A DNA stretch of 64,000 nucleotides from Hormiphora californensis (Eukaryota > Ctenophora > Tentaculata > Cydippida > Pleurobrachiidae), in NCBI GenBank assembly GCA_020137815.1, contig CM035362.1:3122391-3186390 (forward strand). Reading direction: 5' to 3'. Shown here in pieces: positions 61,071-64,000 of the stretch (within the stretch, counting starts at the first letter, position 1; each line of letters starts with the position of its first letter). The translations under genes and the position numbers were made by a program. The notes beneath the pieces are model-generated. The model saw only the letters and a program-made list of their open reading frames with translations, was not told where the DNA came from and did not search any database.

Positions 61071-64000
61071 TCCATTCTAATTTGTACTGTTCCTGTGTAA
61101 TATAAACGCGTTCCGTCGAACTTAGTTGCTGTTCCTTTCTAGTTTGTACTGTTCCTTTGTAATGTAAAACTGTTCCGTCGAACTTAGTTGCTGTTCCCTT
61201 CTAACTTGTACTGTTCCTGTGTAATGTAAAACTGTTCCGACGTTCCGTCGAACTTAGTTGCTGTTCCTTTCTAATTGGTACTGTTCCTTTATAATATAAA
61301 ACGTGTTCCGTCGAACTTAGTTGCTGTTCATTTCTAATTTGTACTGTTCCTGTGTAATGTAAAATTGTTCCGTCGAAATAAGTTGCTGTTCCATTCTTAT
61401 CTGTACTGTTCCTGTGTAATGTAAAACTGTTCCTTTCTAATTTGTACTGTTCCTGTGTAATTAAAAAGTGTTCCGTCGATCCTTGCTGTTCCAGTGCTGT
61501 TCCTTTCTAATTTGTACTGTTCCTGTGTTATGTAAAACTGTTTCTTCGAACTTAGTTGCTGTTCTTTTCAAATTTTTACTGTTCCTGTGTAATATAAACG
61601 TGTTCCGTCGAACTTAGTTTCTGTTCCCTTCTAATTTGTACTGTTCCTTTGTAATATGAAACTGTTCCTTTTTAATTTGTACTGTTCCTGTGTATTGTAA
61701 AAGTGTTCCGTCGAACTATGTTGCTGTTCCTTTCTAATCTGTACTGTTGCTGTGTAATGTAAAACTGTTCCGTTAATCTTAATTGCTGTTCCAGTGCTGT
61801 TCCTTTCTAATCTGTACTGTTCCTGTGTAATGTAAAACTGTTCCGTCGAACTTAGTTGCTGTTCCTTTCTAATCTGTACTGTTCCTATGTAATGTAAAAC
61901 TGTTCCGTCGAACTTAGTTGCTGTTCCTTTCTAATTGGTACTGTTCCTGTGTAATGTAAAACTGTTCCGTCGAACTTAGTTGCTGTTCCTTTCTAATTTG
62001 TACTGTTCCTGTGTAATGTAAAACTGTTCCGTCGAACTTAGTTGCTGTTCCTTTCTAATCTATACTGTTCCTGTGTAATATAAAACTGTTCCTTTCTAAT
62101 TTGTACTGTTCCTCTGTAATGTAAAACTGTTCCGTCGAACTTAGTTGCTGTTCCTTTCTAATTTGTACTGTTCCTGTGTAATGTAAAACTGTTCCGTCGA
62201 ACTTAGTTGCTGTTCCTTTCTAATTGGTACTGTTCCTGTGTAATGTAAAATTGTTCCGTCGAAATAAGTTGCTGTTCCATTCTTATCTGTACTGTTCCTG
62301 TGTAATGTAAAACTGTTCCTTTCTAATTTGTACTGTTCCTGTGTAATTAAAAAGTGTTCCGTCGATCCTTGCTGTTCCAGTGCTGTTCCTTTCTAATTTG
62401 TACTGTCCTGTGTTATGTAAAACTGTTTCTCGAACTTTTGCTGTCTCTACTTGTCGTTCTTGTAAGAAACTTTTTCCGACGTTCGCGACTAGTTGCTGCC
62501 TTCTAATTGTACTGTTCCTATATATAACGTGTTCCTCGAACTTAGTTCTGTTCATTTCTAATTTGTACTGTTCCTGTGTATGTAAAATTGTTCCGTCGAA
62601 ATAGTTGCTGTTCCATTCTTATCTGTACTGTTCCTGTGTAATAGTAAAAACTGTTTTCCTTTCTAATTGTACTGTTCCTGTGTAATAAAATGTTCCGTCG
62701 ATCCTCTAGTGCTGTTCCTTCTAATTGTACTGTTCCTGTTGTAAACTGTTCTCGACTTAGCTGTTCTTTCTTTTACTGTTCTGTGTAATATAACGTGTTC
62801 CGTCGAACTTAGTTTCTGCCTTTAATTTGTACTGTTCCTTTTAATCCTGGTTTTATTTGTACTGTTGTTATGTAAAAGTTTCCGTCGAACTTGTTGCTGT
62901 CCTTTCTAACTGTACTGTTTGCTGTTAATGTAAACTGTTCCGTAATCTAAGCTGTTCCAGTGCTGTTCCTTCTAATTGTACTGTCCTGTGTAATGTAAAA
63001 ACTGTTCCGTCGAACTTAGTTGCGTTCTTTTAATTGTACTGTTCCTATGTAATAAAACTGTCCGTCGAACTAGTTGCTGTTCATTCTAATTGTACTGTTC
63101 TGTTAATGTAACTGTTCGTCAATGTTGCGTTCCTTTTCTATTGTACTGTTCTGTATAAATGTTCCTTCGCTTCGTTGCTGTTCTTTAATCTATACTGTTC
63201 TGTGTATTAAACTGTTCCTATTCTATTTGTACGTTCTCTGTATGTAAAACTGTTCGTCGAACTTAGTTGCTGTCTTTCTAATTGTACTGTTCCTGTGTAA
63301 TTAAAACGTGTTCGTCGAACTTAGGTTTGCTGTTCCTTAATTGTACTGTTCTGTTGTAATGTAAATTGTTCCGTCGAAATAGTTGCTGTTCCATTTTATT
63401 GTCTGTTTGTGTATGTATAAAACTGTCCTTTTAATTTGTACTGTTCCTGTGTAATTAAAAGTGTTCCGTCGATCCTTCGTTCCAGTGCTGTTCCTTTCTA
63501 ATTTGTACTGTTCCTGTGTTATGTAAAACTGTTTCGTCGAACTTAGTTGTGTTCTTTTCAAATTTTACTGTTCGTGTAATAAAACGTGTCCGTCGAACTA
63601 GTTTTCTTTCCTTCTAATTGACTGTTCCTTTGTCTATGAAATGTTCCTTTTAATTTGTACTGTCCTGGTTATGTAAAAGTGTTCCGTCGAACTATGTTGC
63701 GGTTCCTTTCTAATCTGTACTGTTCTGTGTAATGTAAAACTGTTCCGTTATCTAATTGCTTTCCAGTGCTGTTCTTTCTAATCTGTACTGTTCTGTGTAA
63801 TGTAAAACTGTTCGTCGAAACTTAGTTGCTGTTCCTTTCTAATCTGGTACTGTTCTATGTAATGTAAAAACTGTTCCGTCGAACTTAGTTGTGTTCCTTT
63901 TATTGGTACTGTTCTGGTAATGTAAAAACTGTTCGTCGAACTTAGTTTGTCTGTTCCTTTCTAATTTGTACTGTTCCTGTGTATGTAAAACTGTTCCGTC
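61071..64000. repeat. 62-bp satellite array
   Basis: Unit CTGTTCCGTCGAACTTAG + TTGCTGTTCCTTTCTAATTT + GTACTGTTCCTGTGTAATGTAAAA. Variant units (GTCGAAATAAGTTGC, GTCGATCCTTGC, TTCTTTTCAAATTT) recur in the same order, showing higher-order periodicity. Copies before ~62400 are clean; later copies lose single bases throughout. The array runs off the window. Confidence 0.97.

Overview
The window is animal nuclear DNA: intron-rich genes with GT..AG splice sites, a 5S rRNA gene, many short inverted-repeat transposons and much tandem repeat. Its main content is a cluster of four type IV (basement membrane) collagen alpha-chain genes. Each has a signal peptide, a short Cys-containing N-terminal region ending in QRP(P)YIxKG, a conserved GVDGCNGT site, about 1,300 residues of interrupted Gly-X-Y, and a C-terminal NC1 domain made of two C4 halves. 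NC1 sequences are divergent and introns are short, which suggests an early-branching animal such as a ctenophore or sponge. That placement is an inference and the species was not identified.

Layout. Genes A (3399-11702) and B (15243-21479) lie in tandem on the minus strand, and genes C (23598-33837) and D (37222-51374) in tandem on the plus strand, so B and C are divergent across a 2.1 kb repeat-rich gap. All exon junctions were worked out by eye, and phases close to full-length proteins: A 1586 aa, C 1604 aa, D 1654 aa, and B about 1589 aa once eight single inserted bases are discounted. Downstream of both A (459-2389) and B (13352-14554) lies an extra set of NC1 exons without signal peptide, triple helix or first NC1 exon. 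Both sets begin in phase 1, as the native NC1 exons do, so they look like alternative C-terminal cassettes.

The start codon of gene D appears to be split by a 2.4 kb intron holding two transposon-like elements. In many introns of A, C, D and of the GPCR gene, the minisatellite unit includes the splice site itself, producing strings of duplicate acceptors or donors.

Right part. 51.4-54.8 kb is repeats and a TA-flanked element with no gene seen. 54.8-57.9 kb on the minus strand holds exons for transmembrane helices 3-7 and the tail of a divergent rhodopsin-like GPCR. A 5S rRNA gene is at 58.9 kb. At 59.8-61.0 kb two compact, AT-rich, intronless ORFs each have a TATA box just upstream. From 61.07 kb to the end is a 62-bp satellite, whose copies after about 62.4 kb are full of small deletions.

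Mobile elements include a 109-bp hAT-like MITE family (8-bp target duplications, eight copies), short TA-flanked palindromes, three larger TA-flanked elements in gene D introns, and a 1.2 kb foldback element with long inverted arms.
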